From: Cryptomeria japonica
Taxonomy: Eukaryota; Streptophyta; Pinopsida; Cupressales; Cupressaceae
Reading direction: 5' to 3'
Assembly (NCBI RefSeq): GCF_030272615.1
Contig: NW_026728914.1
Coordinates: 422,595 to 486,594, forward strand
Length of the DNA stretch: 64,000 nucleotides
Part shown: positions 11,389 through 22,150 of the stretch, in pieces
Layout: every line of letters starts with the position of its first letter
Position numbering within the stretch: the first letter of the stretch is position 1
Position numbers and translations under genes: made by a program
The notes under the pieces: model-generated
The model's database searches: none
The model's input: only the letters and a program-made list of their open reading frames with translations
What the model was told of the DNA's origin: nothing

Positions 11389-12138
11389 GAGGCAGATGTC
11401 GTGCTAGATTAGCAATATTAGCACTACAGATCTTTCTCTCTCCTTTCTTTCTCTTTTGTGACCATTCTTCTGTGTGTATCCCTATTCTTCTATTGTTCCC
11501 TTAATGTCTAATTGCTTTTCTTTGTCTCTTTCATGTTGATTCAAAAGACATCCTCTCTTCCCTTTCTTCTAAGGTAGTGTCCTTCTTTGGAGAATGATGA
11601 TTATTATATGCATATACATACATGATATACATGAGTTATCTTACACCATACTAACCCCGAGGAAAGTGACACTACCTCATTTCTTTTGTTCATTATCCTT
11701 GAGTTTATTCCTTGATTGGGGGCTAAATCCTTGCGATAACGTGCTCCCTTCCCTTCTCTTTCTCTTAGGTGTATCATACCTTAAAGCAATCACTCCCGAT
11801 AAGGTGCGTGTGATCGCTTTAACGTGGGGGCATACACTCCACTCATATTTTTCCTCTTGATACTTAGAATTACTTAGTGAACTTTATTTTGCTTTTTAAT
11901 CTTTGGTATCCTTTCTTTAATGACTCATAGTGAAGGGAACTTTGCTACTTGTAGTCATGGTTCTCCCCTTCTTGATCTTCCCTTTTACTTTGTCAATCGA
12001 AGTCATAATATCCTAAGTTCATCGGGGGCTTGGCACATCTTGCCTCCTTGACGTGGTAAAAGTCTTTCAATCTTGTTTCCTTGTACTTTACCGATAGTAT
12101 TAGCATACGCTTATACTCCTGCTAAAGTGGGGGCTAAA
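11389..12138 (+). other. 3' noncoding region and polypurine tract of the gag-only element
   Basis: Pyrimidine-rich noncoding DNA without domain similarity. It ends in aaagtgggggctaaa (12124-12138) directly before the LTR, the expected polypurine tract for plus-strand priming. I looked for YxDD, DDE and HHCC strings here and found none. Confidence 0.65.
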
Positions 12139-13033
12139 TGTAGTGTCATAAAATTGTGACCCTAGCAATTTTCAACTGCATTAGGGTCCTCACACATGTG
12201 AGATCAAATCCTCTAGCCTAATCGAAGATTGAAGATTTCTCAACCCTCAAAAATAGCTTCTTTATTGGCCTCTGTACCACCCCATCCGCACTCTGCCCTG
12301 GAGAAAGGGGTAGGACAGGGGCGTGACGCCACTTTCCCCCCTTGGGTAGGGGCATGGCACCCTTTTCCTCCCAAGATAGAGGAGTGGAGCCCATAACCCT
12401 GCCCTATTTTGGGGTAGGACCCTTCCTAGGGTTGCATTGTTGGTTGTGCATTGGGTGAGAAACTCCCCCTATATCGGCCTGTGACGAAAATCAAATCCAC
12501 TAGCATGTATTTAAGGGGCAATCATCATCTCATTTTCATAAGTTGGAAAAGATTGGAGTTTTTCATGTGCCATAAGTGATCAAGCATTCAAAGAGCATTC
12601 AGGCATTCATTTCCAGCATTGAGCATTCTCAAGTCTGCATTCAAGTCAAGGATTCAACCATTGAAGAGGAGATTGATTCCAACATTCAATTCCACACAAG
12701 AATTTCTATCAACATTGCTACCACAACCTCCCTTGAGGTGATTTACAATTTAGTCTTTCATTTATATCTTACTTGCAAGTACTTTCTTTCATTACTTGGC
12801 TAATACCAAAACTGGGGTTTGACCTAAAGGCAAACCCCCAATCCAAACCCATTTACCTCTAGAATTCAATATTCATCTGTGAAGCTTGAATCTAGTGAAT
12901 TCTCCTCTCCTCTTCCAAATGTAACTTGGTGAAAAGTGTTTGAAGGGTAATCAATAGTGAAAATCTCATCTCCCCTTGAGGGAAAGGGTAGTTTTCCTCT
13001 TGATCTCATCATTCACCATTTTTCTACATTGCA
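12139..13033 (+). repeat. 3' LTR of the gag-only element
   Basis: It starts TGTAGTGTCAT at 12139 and ends ...ACATTGCA at 13033, followed by gtttt. It matches 3989-5226 with about 310 bp missing near 12858. In the first 95 bases every difference I see from the 5' copy is a transition, and about six fall in CpGs that the 5' copy keeps. Confidence 0.85.
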
Positions 13034-13743
13034 GTTTTAAATAGACCCCTCATGCCTGATACGAGAAGATGGATAGTTTCTTTCTTACTTTGGTTTCACA
13101 CGATGCCATTTCAATCCATAATTTGTACTCAAAGACATGGGAAGGATCTTCTAATTCTTGTGCTCTATGTCACTGATTTGATTCTTACAAGAAATTCTTC
13201 AATGATTTAAGATACTCCAGAAGCTTTGATTAAGCATTTTGATATGATTGACCTTGATCCCTTGCATAACTTCCTTGGTCTTCAAGTTCATCACTCTTAA
13301 AAGGGAATTTCTATCTTCTAATATAAGTATCCTCTTGCTTTTCTTCATAGATTTGGAATGGTTGATTTCAAAACTTGCCCTAATCCCTTAGTTGATGTTA
13401 CTTTACATCGATAGTTGGTTGGCAACATTCTGAAATTGACACATAATCATCCTAAGAATTCCTTTACAATTGGACGTGTCTCCTATTTCTCTCAAGATCC
13501 TCATGAGATTGATTGGAAGCTAGTGAACATAATATGATGAGGTACATACATGCACTACTCAGTTTGGCATTCACTTAACATCAAGTGCTACTCAGATTGT
13601 GGGCTTCACTAACTAGATTGGGCAAGTGATGTAAATGATTGGAATTATACTCATAGCTTTGTATTTTGCCTTGGTTCTAATCCAATTGCATGGTATTGCA
13701 AGAAAAAAACTATCATTGATTGACGATTAGCATCAAGGTGCAA
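13034..13743 (+). pseudogene. copia reverse transcriptase-RNase H fragment (between insertions)
   Basis: Across several frames the sequence resembles the end of copia reverse transcriptase and the start of RNase H. Visible pieces are a decayed YVDDLILTGN-type catalytic motif read as YVTDLILTRN, FGMVDFKTCPNPL, GRVSYFSQDPHEIDW and FVFCLGSNPIAW before a Lys-rich CKKK. The Asp at the first catalytic position is lost. It ends with Gln-Gly-Ala codons at the chromovirus edge (13743). Confidence 0.75.
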
Positions 13744-15400
13744 TGATAGGGAGATTGAGTGAGGAGTTACTCATTAAGCCTAAATTTGGTCTAGTTTGTC
13801 AAATGGACCCAAGGATATGCTTTTCTAATGTATACAATTAGATTTTGGCAGCATCCAACTCCAAAACCCACACTTCTCCTCAAACAACCTCACTATTGTG
13901 TGTTATGCAACATTGCTCTTGTTTGCTTTCTCAAGTTACTCAACATAGGTCCACACCCCTAAATGGTGTCTTGACTACCATGTTAGGTTCCATTAGGTTC
14001 TTTGTATGTATTTCCACTGATTTAGGCAAGTTAGGAAGGTTCATGCAACATTTGGACAATCGGATTCAACTTTTGTGAAAACAAGGCTAAAAAGGGCTAC
14101 TAGCTCGTGGAGGGCTAATTGAGTGAATTTTGCTTGTATAGGGAAATGATGACTACAAACTTCACAAAACTTGACATGGATGGTGTCAATAATGTATAAA
14201 CTCAAGGATTTTCATGGTTTTAGCCCTTGGGAAGTTTGTAGAATGACTGTCCACATTTTTAGCCTATTTAGTAGGGTTTGAGAGGGTTTCAACCAAGTTA
14301 CAAAGGAAGCCACTTTTGTACCACCCACCAAGCTTCCAAACTATTTTATAATCTCTGCCCCATCACTTTGAACTACTTTCTAACTCTTCCTTGCACTGTC
14401 ATTACACCAAACACTTGCCATACAACATTAAAATGACTGTTTTATGCATTATGACTGCACTTTCAATGTTTTACAACACTTTCAGAGGTTAGAGGAGCAT
14501 GGGAACATTCACCAAGGTTTGTGGTGACTTCATAACACCCTTCCAACACCTACCACAAGATTCCAAAGCATGGATATATACACAAAGCAATTTTAGACCC
14601 AAAAATTCATTAATTCCCCAAAACTGGGTACTTGCTGCCAGCTTGAGTTAACACACACTCAGACATTAATAACTTCCAGAATAGAAAACATAGTCCAATC
14701 ACTCTGGTGGAGTTTTAGAAAACTTGATTAAGAGAAACATATCCAAAATTAATAAAGATCCAACAATGCAATAAATAGTTATCATCTCTGCACCGAGACC
14801 AAATTTTGACTATCATAAATCTGGTAAATGTATGCTTGTTGCTAGCTAGAATTAACACACACTTGCAAGATGAAAAGTAAATTGTTTGGAACTCCAAATG
14901 GATCCAAAACCCCTTGAATTCTAGTGTAGACCTCTGCCTCAAGTTTTCTTACTCAAATTGGTCTTGAGCACAAACAAGTTTGGTCTTACTCATATTGCCA
15001 GCCAAATCCATTTCCAATTTGCCTAGCATATGCTCAAAAACTCTTCTTTCTCACAACCCTGGCCAAAATGTGAAATATTTACACTATACATGTGCCATAC
15101 AACTTGTCTAAGTCCATCCATGGGAGCCCAAACCTGGATAAAGACAAGTTGATAAATTTTTGAGGCCCAAACCCTTGACAAGGCAGTCAAAGGCCAAAAC
15201 TGAAACTAATTTATACAATCAACTTCCAAATGCTTAACAAATGAAACTAATACATAAAATTACTTGAATGTACATTAAGAACAAACACCTATGATATGAC
15301 TAAACACAACCTATGACAACATTTCAAAACTAACAAGACACTTAAACATGAAAAATATCAAAAATGGAGAGTATAAGAGAAACTAGGTGCTCCTGCACCA
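13744..15400 (-). repeat. 3' LTR of the chromovirus
   Basis: On the minus strand it starts TGGTGCAGGAGCACC at 15400, right after the purine tract, and ends ...CTCCCTATCA at 13744, followed by the tgcaa duplication. It pairs with the 5' LTR over 14781-15284 and 15286-15400. It lacks about 500 bp present at 20274-20770 of the 5' copy. The outer kilobase (13744-14780) has no partner because the 5' copy is truncated. Confidence 0.8.
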
Positions 15401-15413
15401 TACTCCCCCAAAG
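15401..15413 (-). other. Polypurine tract of the chromovirus
   Basis: The minus strand reads CTTTGGGGGAGTA directly before the LTR start TGGTG. This primes plus-strand synthesis and fixes the LTR edge at 15400. Confidence 0.85.
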
Positions 15414-15422
15414 ATAAAGAAG

Positions 15423-17042
15423 TCATGTGACTCCTTGAGGAAGAAAAGAAGAAGGAATTCTAGACTTAGAGAAATCAGTTTCATGTACCCATGTGGCTTC
15501 TGAAAGTGGTTTATCTTTCCACTTGATAAGATGCTCCATGTACACTTGATGGTAAGTCTTCTTGTACACTCTTGAGTCCAACACCTTTTCAGCTTGAGGA
15601 ATGGATGGAGGAGGTAGAGGTAGGTCTGAAAGTGACTTTTGAACATCTGAAACTCTATCATCCTCCTTAGGAAGCTGACCTTTGAATGCCACCAAATCTG
15701 AAACATTGAAAATAGGAGACAAAGAAAGATCAGTAGGCAAATCAATTTTATATGCATTAGAACCATACTTAGCCAATATCTTGCAAGGACCTATACACCT
15801 CATTTGGAGCTTTTTGGGAACTCCCTTTTGCAATCTAGACTCGTTCAAATGAACCATCACAAAGTCCCCAATTGAAAATTGAACATCCCTCTTTGATGCA
15901 TCCAGTCTAGCTTTCACTTTTTGTGAGGTACCTTGAAGAGTCTTTCTCACTTGTTCATGAACTTCCTTCATTGATTGAGCCATGTCATCTATTGTACCAC
16001 TCTTTTGCTGCATGTTACCAAGATCCCTTAACTCCATGACCCCCATTGGGTGCATCCCATAAACAATCTCAAAGGGACTCTTACCAGTTGACCTGTTAAC
16101 ACTATCATTGTATGCAAATTTTGCCTGATGGATGAGCTGATCCCAACTTTGGCCATATTCCTTTGTCAAACACCTTAAGAGGTTTCCAAGAGTCCTATTG
16201 ACCACCTTAGTTTGCCCATCAGTCTGTGGGTGATAAGCTGAACCAAAAGAGAGATTAGTACCCAATCTTTTCCACAATGTCTTCCAAAAATGACCAAGAA
16301 ACTTAACATCTCTATCAGAAACAATGCTAGAAGGTAAACCATGGATTCTAATCACTTCCTTGAAAAACAAATAGGCTATATGACTAGCATCATGTGTAGT
16401 CTTGCAAGGAATAAAGTGTGCCATTTTACTAAATCTATCCACAATCACAAAGATGCTATCAAAACAAACTTGAGTCTTAGGTAAGCCTACTACAAAATCC
16501 ATGCTAACACATTCCCAAGGCCTTGTAGGAATTGGAAGAGGCTAATAAAGACCAACATTAGAAGTATTACCTTTTGCTTTCCGACAAACCATAGATTGCT
16601 CCACATACCTTCTAACATATCGTTGCATTTTAGGCCAATAATAGAAATGTTGCACCAACTCCAATGTTTTGTTGAGACCAAAATGTCCACTCAAACACCC
16701 ATTATGCTTTTCTTTAATCAGATTCTCCCTCATTGAGCCTTGAGGAACACATAGCTGCACACCTTTAAACAACAAACCACTTTGCAAAGAATAATTAACA
16801 TATTCACTATGAAAAGAATTATCAAATGCTTGGCAAACCTTATAGATGGCTACAAAATCTTCATCATTGGGATACATTTCTTTGAAGCATTCTATGCCAA
16901 TACTTTGAACTTGTACATCTTGCACTATTAGAAGCCTTCTTCTCAAAGCATCTGCTACTTTATTGCATTTCCCTTTCTTGTGCTTAAGAGTAAAAGTGTA
17001 TGATTGTAAGTACTCAACACATTTAACATGCCTATGATTTCA
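15423..17042 (-). pseudogene. Chromovirus integrase with chromodomain
   Basis: The HHCC finger is near 16600-16740 (H..H in KHNGCLSGH), but the first Cys of the CxxC pair is Ser, in YVEQSMVC. The core starts MDFVVGLP; the second Asp is in IVSDRDVKF (residue 63 from 16502). The Glu expected 36 residues on is Lys, in HPQTDGQTKVVNRT (residue 99). The C-terminus carries a chromodomain (VYMEHLIKWKDKPLSEATWVHE), which in this clade targets integration by reading histone marks. Stops at 17040-17042 and 16542-16544 break it; the latter sits where relatives have Gln. It would not integrate DNA. Confidence 0.9.
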
Positions 17043-18482
17043 CTTATCTTGTGAATTCAAGAAACTCAAAGCCTGATTATCTGTATAAGCAATAAACTCA
17101 TTTGCAAGCAAATAATGTCTCCACTTTCTAAGTGCTTGAACTAAAGCATAGAGTTCCAAATCATAGGAAGAGTACTTCTTTTTAGCATCATTTAACTTTT
17201 CACTAAAGAAAGCTACAGGTCTATTATCCTGACTCAACACTGCACCTACTGCAATATTACTAGCATCACATTCAATAGTAAATAACTTGTCAAAACTAGG
17301 AAGTATAAGAACTGGTTGAGAAGCAACCTTGGTTTTCAAAAGTTCAAACCCCTTATTTGCTGCATCTGTCCACTGAAACTTTACCTTAGCTCCACCTTTT
17401 ATAGTATCAAGCATTGATGCACAAATCTCACTAAACCCTCTGATGAACTTCCTGTAGAACTGTGCTAAGCCATGAAAACTTCGAACATCACTTGCTGATT
17501 TGGGTGTAGGCCAATTTGTGATGGCTTCCACCTTGGTTTTATCCATTTTCAAATCTCCACCTGAGATCACAAAGCCAAGATAAACCAATTCCTATTTCAT
17601 AAAATCACACTTTTCCAAAGTGATTGTCATTTGTTCATCATATAACTTGTTCAAAACAATTTCAAGATGCTTCAAATGCTTATCTTTAGCTTTACTGAAT
17701 ATTAGTATGTCATCTAAGTACACCACTACAAATTTACTAATGAAATCATCCAACACTTCATTCATGAGTCTCATGAATGTACTTGGGACATTAGAAAGAC
17801 CAAATGACATAACTAGCTACTCATAAAGACCTTCATTTATTTTGAAAGTTGTTTTTCATTCATCACCATCCTTTATCCTGATCTGGTGATAACCACTCTT
17901 AAGGTCAATTTTTGTGAAATACTTGGCACCTCCGAAACAATCCATCAAATCCTCAATCCTTGGAATAGGAAATCTATACCTGATAGTGATTCTATTAATG
18001 GCTCTTGAATCTGTGCATAATCTCTATGTACCTCCTTTCTTGGGTGCTAAAATGATAGGTACTGCACAAGGACTTATGCTTTTTCTTATCAGATTTTGAT
18101 CTAAGTGTTCTTGCACTTGTCTTGCCACTTCTTTGTTCTGTTCAGGTGTCATCTTGTAGGCTGCTTTGTTTGGTAAAGAGGCTCCTAGTATGAAGTCTAT
18201 TTGATGGCTAATGGCTCTAGGAGGTGGTAAGGTTGCAGGTGTTCCATCCCTTATGATTTTCTTAAAGTTATCAAGTATTTGCTGCACTTCTTGTGGTATC
18301 TCAACCTTCTTTTCCTTCTTTTCTTCCTTAGGTGTCACTATGAGTACAAATCCCACTCCTTTTTCCTCTTCAGGTGTGTTAATAAACTCTTTCTCATTCA
18401 CTATTAAAATATTTTGATTCTTTGAACTGCTGCCCTCTTTCTCTTCATTTATAGACTGAATTTTGTATGTAACACCATCTTT
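17043..18482 (-). pseudogene. Chromovirus reverse transcriptase and RNase H
   Basis: The reverse-transcriptase N-terminus (HQIDFILGASLPNKAAYKM) is followed by the fingers and palm. The catalytic motif is VVYLDDILIFS, intact. The RNase H has ECDASNIAVGAVLSQ, YDLELYALVQAL and YTDNQALSF, so the three visible acidic residues are kept. Stops at 18024-18026, 17856-17858 and 17817-17819 each stand where the family has Trp. The stop at 17592-17594 is where it has Gln. Apart from these stops the frame is open, so decay is by point change more than by indel. Confidence 0.9.
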
Positions 18483-19087
18483 CTAAAATGAGTAGGAGTT
18501 CTTTTCACCATTATGTATGGCTTTCCTATCAAATTGCCAAGGTCTACCAAGAAGTAGATGGCAAGCATCCATTGGAAGAATATCACACAAGATCTTATCT
18601 TGATACCCTCCAATGGTGAATTCTACCCATGTTTGTTCATTGACAAGAACATGCTGCTCCCTATTCAACCATGTGACTCTATAGGGATGTGTGTGAGGGA
18701 TTCTTTTTAGTTTGAGTTTCCTCACTGCTTCTTCTGAAACTATGTTATATGTGGATCCTGAATCAATGACCACCTTGCATACCTTTCCCATAATCTTGCA
18801 CTTAATTCTAAACAATGACCTTCTTTGAATAGGTTCCTCCTTGATTGGCTCCTTTATCAAAACTCTTCTCATCATCAAACTCTCACCATCTTTTGATGTC
18901 AATCTCACTTCATGAACTTTGCAGCTTGCTGCACTTTCTTGTACATAATTCACTTTTCTTTCACCTCCTTCTGATGAGGTGGGTTTCTCTGGACATTTGT
19001 AGGCAGGGTGTCCCAACTTCTGACAGTTGTAGCATTTCATGGTGGAGAAGTAGGACCCTCTTCCTGGTCCACTAGATCTACCTCTAC
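18483..19087 (-). pseudogene. Chromovirus zinc knuckle and protease
   Basis: The CCHC knuckle CYNCQKLGHPAYKC lies near 19000-19040, followed by a spacer and a retropepsin-like domain with the active site VVIDSGSTYNIVS and a C-terminal LLLGRPWQFD. Both key features are intact. The frame ends at TAG 18483-18485. The Gly/Arg-rich stretch before the knuckle (19040-19220) is in this frame, not in the gag frame, so a frameshift lies near 19220-19250. Confidence 0.88.
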
Positions 19088-19770
19088 CTAGGTTGCTAGA
19101 TCCCCTTCCTCTATAGCTGCTCTTTCTATATGAATCCCCACTTTGCTCAATAATTTTGGATTCTCCTTGGGATCTTTGATCTCCTTTTCCACCAAAACTT
19201 CCTCTATGGCCTCTACCATCTCTACCCCTACCTCTTCATCTGTTGCTAGTTGATAACACTTGTGAACTGATTGTGGACATAACAAACTCATCTCTTCTTG
19301 TATGTTCCATCTCAATCCATTTAAGTACCCTGCTACTTTTATACTCTCATCCTCTACTACCTTGGATCTAATGCATAGTTTTTGAAACTCTTCAGTGTAG
19401 CTGCTGACATCTAAATCTTTTTGTCTCAAATTTTTTCTTTTCCTATGTAGTTGGATTTCATAGTCTTCAGGAAGATAGGTTTCTCTAATTTTGGATACCA
19501 TTGCTTTCCAGGCGGATATTGGTTGCTTACCCTCTTTCACCCTTTCCTCTTGGATGAACTTCTACCAAGTTAAGGCTTCCCCTCTCAATCTTGATTTTTC
19601 TACTTTAACCTTTTGTGCTTCAGTTATTTCATCACATTCAAAATGGTTTTCTAGGCCTTCAATCCATTCTATAAGAGCATCTGGATCCATCTTTCCACTG
19701 AAAAGAGGCACTCCCTCTAAGGTTTTTTCCTTTAATGAAACTACTGAAAAGAGCCACTCCCTCTAAGGTT
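19088..19770 (-). pseudogene. Chromovirus gag, 5' end deleted and partly duplicated
   Basis: The gag domain has WKAMVSKIRETYLPEDYE, LRQKDLDVSSYTEEFQKLC and LNGLRWNIQEEMSL, matching Retrotrans_gag of chromoviruses. Upstream in-frame codons reach about 19697. There a 28-bp segment (19697-19724) is repeated at 19743-19770 and the gag runs directly into LTR sequence at 19771. The gag start codon and leader are therefore missing. Confidence 0.85.
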
Positions 19771-20885
19771 ATAATCTCTACACCGAGACCAATTTTGACT
19801 ATCATAAATCTGGGAAATGTATGCTTGCTGCCAGCTAGAATTAACACACACTTGCAAGATGAAAAGTAAATTATTTGGAACTCCAAATGGATCCAAAACC
19901 CCTTGAATTCTAGTGCAGACCTCTGCCTCAAGTTTGCTTACTCAAATTGGTCTTGAGCACAAACAAGTTTGGTCTTACTCACATTGCCAGCTAAATCCAT
20001 TTCCAATTTGCCTAGCATATGCTAAAAAACTCTTATTTCGCACAACTCTAGCCAAAATGTGAAATATTTACACTATACATGTGCCATAAAACTTGTCTAA
20101 GTCCATCCATGGGAGCCCAAACCTGGATTTAGACAAGTTGATAAATTTTTGAGGCCCAAACCATTGACATGGCAATCAAAAGCCAAAACTGAAACTAATT
20201 TATACAATCAACTTTCAAATGCTTAACAAATGAAACTAATACATAAAATTCCTTTAATGTAAATTAAGAACAATCTCCATCAAGTACAGGATGGAAAGGA
20301 ACTATCCAGTACGGACTGTCACAAGAAAAAGAGTGCAAAAACCATTAAAAAGCCAGAATTCTTGATATTTTCAATTGAGAATGTCTTCAAATACAAAGGC
20401 CAACCCTATACAAAGAAGAGGGGGGCATATTTATAGCACCATGAAGAAATTATGAGGTCTTTTATGGACACACAGCTGTAGGAGGTTTTCTTTTACAAAT
20501 TTTGTCTTAAAAATGACAATTTTTCCAAGCAAGAAAGCAACTTTTGTTGCTCCAAATGACATTTTTGAGCAACCTAACTTATATAACCGTCCTATACACT
20601 TAGGAATGATTAAAATCACTCACAAAACATGTTCCAAAACTTTCCCAACCATTTCTAAGCCTATAAGGCAATTTCTCACTTTTTAGCCCTTTTTGGCCTA
20701 GAAGCACAAAATTGACAATTCAAGCCCTAAGAAGCAAAACTTGATCTCTCAATCACAAAATGAGATCAAAGACATATGAAATGACTAAAAACAACCTATT
20801 AAAACACTTCAAAACTAAAAAGACACTTAAACATGAAAAATACCAAAAATGGAGAGTATAACCAAAACTAGGTGCTCCTGCACCA
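19771..20885 (-). repeat. 5' LTR of the chromovirus, 3' end truncated
   Basis: It starts on the minus strand with TGGTGCAGGAGCACC at 20885 and matches the 3' LTR to 19771 (opposite 14781). The last kilobase of the LTR and the primer site are gone. It keeps a 500-bp piece (20274-20770) that the 3' LTR lacks, so a full LTR would be roughly 2.1 kb. The GGTGC-TCCT-GCACC hairpin sits at its outer tip. Confidence 0.8.
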
Positions 20886-21180
20886 TGCAATCTTGGCTAC
20901 CCATGAGGTTCTTTAGCATTGATATTTGATGCCTAAGTTTGAATTTCATTTTGATCATGTTACTACTCTTTGGCATGACAAACAAATTTCTATTTATATT
21001 TCTCACAACCAAGTTGAGAATCAATGTCCCAAGCATATTGAGATCCACGTGGACTTCATTTGGTAGCTCATCTAGGATGGTGTTCTTAGTTTGAAGTATT
21101 TTCCTATGAAGTAGTAGGTTGTAGACATCTTCACTTAACCTTTTGCATTGCTTCATTCTATTTAGATGCAATTGATGTTA
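20886..21180 (+). pseudogene. copia RNase H tail (right of second insertion)
   Basis: The sequence reads in plus-strand frames like the end of copia RNase H. After the duplicated tgcaa come a decayed LWxDNQxxIxISxN motif read as LWHDKQISIYISHNQ, a CPKHIEIH string matching the RTKHIDIxxHF signature, and a VVDIFT string matching VADxFTKPL. Several stops interrupt it. Its phase agrees with the fragment ending at 13743. Confidence 0.75.
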
Positions 21181-22150
21181 GAGTGAAGGAATTTCTCCTT
21201 GGGAATTCTTGATGAGTCCTCTTTTAGAGAGGAGTTTTGATGAAGGAGCATCTTGCATCAACCAAAAGAAAAAATATTTCTTCTATTTTCTTTTCTATTT
21301 GTAGTTTTAGCATTTCTTTCTATATTTCCCGGATTTGGCTCACTAGAACCTATGGAGTTGGGTTTTTCTTGAAGACTTGATCATCTTCCTTATTCCCAAA
21401 CTAGGGAGCATTTGGATCATTTTCCGACAAGTTATCACTACCGATTTCCAAGACAGTTTTCTGTTACCGGTTGCCTGGACCTATTTGCATTGGTGATCTA
21501 CCGAATCCTTTTCATAGCTTGTAGAGCCCTGAGAATTGATTCCATTGTTCCTTGGCATGTGGCTGACCTTCCCTTTGATTCTCACTTTTTCCTTTGGATT
21601 TTCCGGAGGAATTTCTATGGCGGAGGCCAACCTTGTTGGTTTTACATGTTAGGTCTTGTTCTTCGGGTTTTGATCCCTTTCTGGGCTGACCGGATCCACT
21701 TGGATTGTATAAATATTTGTAATAGAGCATTAGTATGTACAATCCAGGAAGTTAGACAGAACATAGAAGCTAAATCTAGGTTTGAGGTCCCAATTGTGAC
21801 TTGTTCTGTATTTTTGAACATGTTTTAGCAAGTCTGTGAGTCGGTTTCTATAACCCAGTTGTTACCAGTTGGTCGTAATCAATTCTCATGATACAATTCA
21901 ATCTATTCTACATTGCCTCCATCATATCCTTGTGTTTCTGTTGTGTTTACTCTTGCTGACGGCCCAGACTTATCTCTTCAAGGTTCCTCCTAACCGATGA
22001 CTGCACCAAGTTTTCTCCCACAAGGTTTTTCTCCTTTTCTCTCTTTGTGAGAGATTGTATTCCATTTGTACATGGGTACCTCATGAAGCCTTATTACTAA
22101 GACCCATCTTTGAAATCATTACATTTTTTTTTGTCCCTCCCTAAGTTGCA
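21181..22150 (+). other. copia 3' region, possibly holding a solo LTR
   Basis: No coding similarity. A TATAAATA box at 21708-21715, with a pyrimidine-rich start context downstream, looks like an LTR promoter. The end (22130-22160, gtccctccctaagttgcactaaggg) looks again like copia 3' sequence. A solo LTR may therefore lie between about 21.25 and 22.1 kb, but I cannot find its ends or a target duplication. Confidence 0.4.

Larger units (their letters stand above)
3989..13033 (+). mobile_element. Gag-only Tat/Ogre-like gypsy element, non-autonomous, nested in copia
   Basis: Two related LTRs (3989-5226 and 12139-13033) bracket 6.9 kb in direct orientation. Flanking bases gtttc (3984-3988) and gtttt (13034-13038) match at four of five positions and split the copia LYGLKQ motif. 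The interior has a primer-site-like start, a leader, a gag frame from 6426, a histidine/cysteine linker, a retropepsin-like domain, a proline-rich tail ending with a stop at 11386-11388, 750 bp without coding, and a purine tract before the 3' LTR. I find no reverse transcriptase, RNase H or integrase motif. Such elements are mobilised in trans by an autonomous relative. A 1.6-kb solo LTR interrupts gag. Confidence 0.8.
13744..20885 (-). mobile_element. Ty3/gypsy chromovirus, nested in copia RNase H
   Basis: Minus-strand element flanked by tgcaa on both sides (13739-13743 and 20886-20890). The copia RNase H reading resumes across it. Order on the minus strand: 5' LTR, gag, zinc knuckle, protease, reverse transcriptase, RNase H, integrase with C-terminal chromodomain, purine tract, 3' LTR. 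Defects: the 5' LTR end, primer site and gag start are deleted; there is one frameshift between gag and protease; seven single stops interrupt an otherwise open frame; and the integrase Glu is changed to Lys. Chromodomain placement after integrase marks a chromovirus. Confidence 0.9.

Noticed and set aside
14767-14771. tgcaa taken first as the chromovirus target duplication
   Set aside because: The copy at 13739-13743 fits better: it is followed by TG and by the point where the copia RNase H reading breaks.
14715-14942. Minus-strand frame repeated at 19659-19931
   Set aside because: The repetition is the LTR pair of the chromovirus, not a duplicated gene.
20827-21171. 114-residue minus-strand frame
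   Set aside because: The plus strand of the same bases carries copia RNase H motifs, so this is its antisense shadow.
21412-21828. 138-residue plus-strand frame in the copia 3' region
   Set aside because: No domain is visible and it overlaps a TATA-box LTR-like segment. It is probably a chance frame in LTR DNA.
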